Assembly (NCBI RefSeq): GCF_000287675.1
Contig: NZ_ALJL01000009.1
Span: forward strand, 1 to 63,099
Length of the DNA: 63,099 bases
From: Lachnoanaerobaculum sp. ICM7
GTDB taxonomy: Bacteria; Bacillota; Clostridia; Lachnospirales; Lachnospiraceae
Direction: 5' to 3'
The translations under genes were made by a program, and so were the position numbers. The notes under the pieces were generated by a model. It was given only the letters and a program-made list of their open reading frames with translations, was not told the DNA's origin and made no database searches. Below, piece after piece: positions 62,136 to 63,099 of this stretch. How positions within the stretch are numbered: position 1 is the stretch's first letter; each line of letters starts with the position of its first letter.

Positions 62136-62174
62136 TGCTATAATATTGTGATAATTTACACATTATAGTATACT
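62136..62174 (+). promoter_or_regulatory. Extended -10 promoter and AGTATACT palindrome
   Basis: TGC followed by TATAAT (62136-62144) is an extended -10 element with no clear -35. AGTATACT (62167-62174), flanked by TTAT and TTTA, is a small palindrome after the start site and could be an autoregulatory site for the XRE protein that follows. Confidence 0.5.
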
Positions 62175-62233
62175 TTACATAAGTTATTCAACGAAATACC
62201 GAAGAGACGTACATGAAGACAGGAGGAGTGACT

Positions 62234-62560
62234 ATGAATAGTATACGTAAATTGAGGCTACACAGGGGAATGACACAAAAGGAATTTGGCGATATTATCG
62301 GAGTCAAGCAGCAAACGGTATGTAAGTATGAAAGTAAAAATTCAAATGTAAGTTTAAGTGTATTACAAAAGATAAGCGATAAATTTGATATACCGGTAGA
62401 AGAACTGCTTGAAGATAAGATAGACCATTATATAAGCACCGGTAGTAGAAAAAATGCAAGTAATGAAATAAAAGCAAACATAATAGCCAGAGTTAAAAGG
62501 TTAAACATTTACAAATTAAAGAAATTATTGGAATTTCTATCAATTTTGGATGAGGATTGA
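62234..62560 (+). CDS. XRE-family helix-turn-helix regulator
   Basis: A 108-residue protein with an N-terminal XRE helix-turn-helix (KLRLHRGMTQKEFGDIIG, KQQTVCKYESKNSNVSL) and a short helical C-terminus of about 40 residues. I chose ATG 62234, with GGAGGAG six bases upstream; an earlier ATG at 62213 precedes that site. It stands alone. A long non-coding stretch follows, so its target may be its own promoter or that region. Confidence 0.88.
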   Translation: MNSIRKLRLHRGMTQKEFGDIIGVKQQTVCKYESKNSNVSLSVLQKISDKFDIPVEELLEDKIDHYISTGSRKNASNEIKANIIARVKRLNIYKLKKLLEFLSILDED

Positions 62561-62772
62561 AAATATAATGTTCAATGAGGGTGGGTAAAATATTAAATTT
62601 CAATGATGTACTGTAAAAATTCGAAGTTATTTTTATGGCAAGATTACTACATGATAATCGTTGATATGCACAGTTTTATAAGAAAAAATTATTTAATACG
62701 CTAAAATTAATTCAAATACAACGGAGCGTAGTATCAGGTATTGCCAATAGGGTAATAGTTAGTATAATAAAA

Positions 62773-62949
62773 ATATCAAACTTTTTACATGATGTTTGGT
62801 TTGATATCTATTTTCTTATAGAAAGTAAACTTTCTAATCTGTGTATTCTAAAAATTCTACAAAATTCTAAACATCATGACATGTCGGTGCACCGACTATT
62901 TTCCACACATAGCCGGGTATTTAATATTAAGGGCATTATACCCGGCTAT
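62773..62949 (+). ncRNA. Intergenic region dense in inverted repeats, candidate structured RNA
   Basis: The 540 bases after the last gene contain no coding frame that I can support. Several exact inverted repeats lie close together: ATATCAAAC/GTTTGATAT (62773-62781, 62799-62807), TAGAAAGT/ACTTTCTA (62819-62836), the palindrome GTCGGTGCACCGAC (62883-62896) and ATAGCCGGGTAT/ATACCCGGCTAT (62909-62920, 62938-62949). The loop of the first hairpin contains CATGATGTTT (62788-62797), complementary to AAACATCATG (62869-62878), so a pseudoknot could form. No known RNA family is recognised, and the strand is assumed. Confidence 0.4.
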
Positions 62950-63047
62950 ATTTAATACTTCTGAAATCAATTCTGAAAACTTCTAAAGATAATGGAATCA
63001 AAAATAATTCTCTGATATAATCCTGTCTTTGACAGTTTCAAAAGTTA

Positions 63048-63095
63048 AAATGCCCTTTGAGCCCAGTGTTTTACAGGCTTTAAGGGCATTTTTAT
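63048..63095 (+). terminator. Terminator at the window end
   Basis: An arm at 63048-63063 (starting AAATGCCC) pairs with an arm at 63076-63091 (ending GGGCATTT) with one mismatch, followed by TTTA. It may end an RNA made from the preceding non-coding stretch, or act in both directions. Confidence 0.7.
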
Positions 63096-63099
63096 TTCG

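Overview
The window looks like a chromosomal segment of a low-GC Gram-positive anaerobe of the Clostridia, most likely a Lachnospiraceae member. I infer this from AT-rich codon use (many AGA and ATA codons), AGGAGG ribosome binding sites, sigma-A type promoters, a rubrerythrin/PerR pair, a DUF3793 gene next to a flavodoxin, and YesMN-type glycan ABC loci. The genus cannot be fixed from the sequence alone. Every intact gene I can support lies on the + strand, as expected just downstream of an rRNA operon on a leading strand.

Layout. 1-0.7 kb: 3' end of a 23S rRNA gene followed directly by tRNA-Gly, with no 5S between them. 0.9-9.1 kb: oxidative-stress and housekeeping genes (perR, rubrerythrin, S1-domain protein, M18 aminopeptidase, trigger-factor-like lipoprotein, HAD phosphatase, serine acetyltransferase, GIY-YIG protein, pseudouridine synthase, DUF3793 protein, flavodoxin). 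9.15-9.37 kb: an array of hairpins with a 27-29 nt period ending in a terminator. 9.6-12.1 kb: greA-lysS. 12.3-24.4 kb: a glycan locus (YesM/YesN two-component system, two binding lipoproteins, two permeases, GH29 fucosidase, oxidoreductase, GH36 alpha-galactosidase).

24.4-45.7 kb is an accessory island of defence-like modules: relics of a degraded helicase gene, a HigB toxin with a HigA-ImmA fusion antitoxin, a SWIM-protein/1123-residue protein/RecQ module, an alpha/beta-hydrolase coupled to a soluble FtsH-like protease, a DUF262/DUF1524 GmrSD-like nuclease with a WYL regulator, and a four-gene operon of zinc-module protein, DUF6361 protein, phospholipase-D-type nuclease and SNF2-like helicase. 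The island ends at a gene relic and two tRNA genes (Arg, Tyr).

46-51.8 kb returns to ordinary genes (pirin, CsoR-like repressor, acetyltransferase, YitT membrane protein, HAD phosphatase and others). 51.9-56.9 kb is the most unusual cluster: two ATP-grasp proteins, an ADP-ribosylglycohydrolase, a protein with a four-cysteine C-terminal motif, and a small radical SAM enzyme. The last three genes of that row (ATP-grasp, four-Cys protein, radical SAM) are almost fused by gene overlap. It is followed by an RtcB-XRE-Nudix group (57.2-59.3 kb). 59.3-62 kb holds a Tp47-like lipoprotein and a flavin-linked membrane reductase. Their promoter carries the same 16-bp operator as the DUF3793-flavodoxin promoter at 8 kb, which suggests one metal (probably iron) regulon. 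The window ends with an XRE regulator and a non-coding stretch rich in inverted repeats, including a possible pseudoknot.
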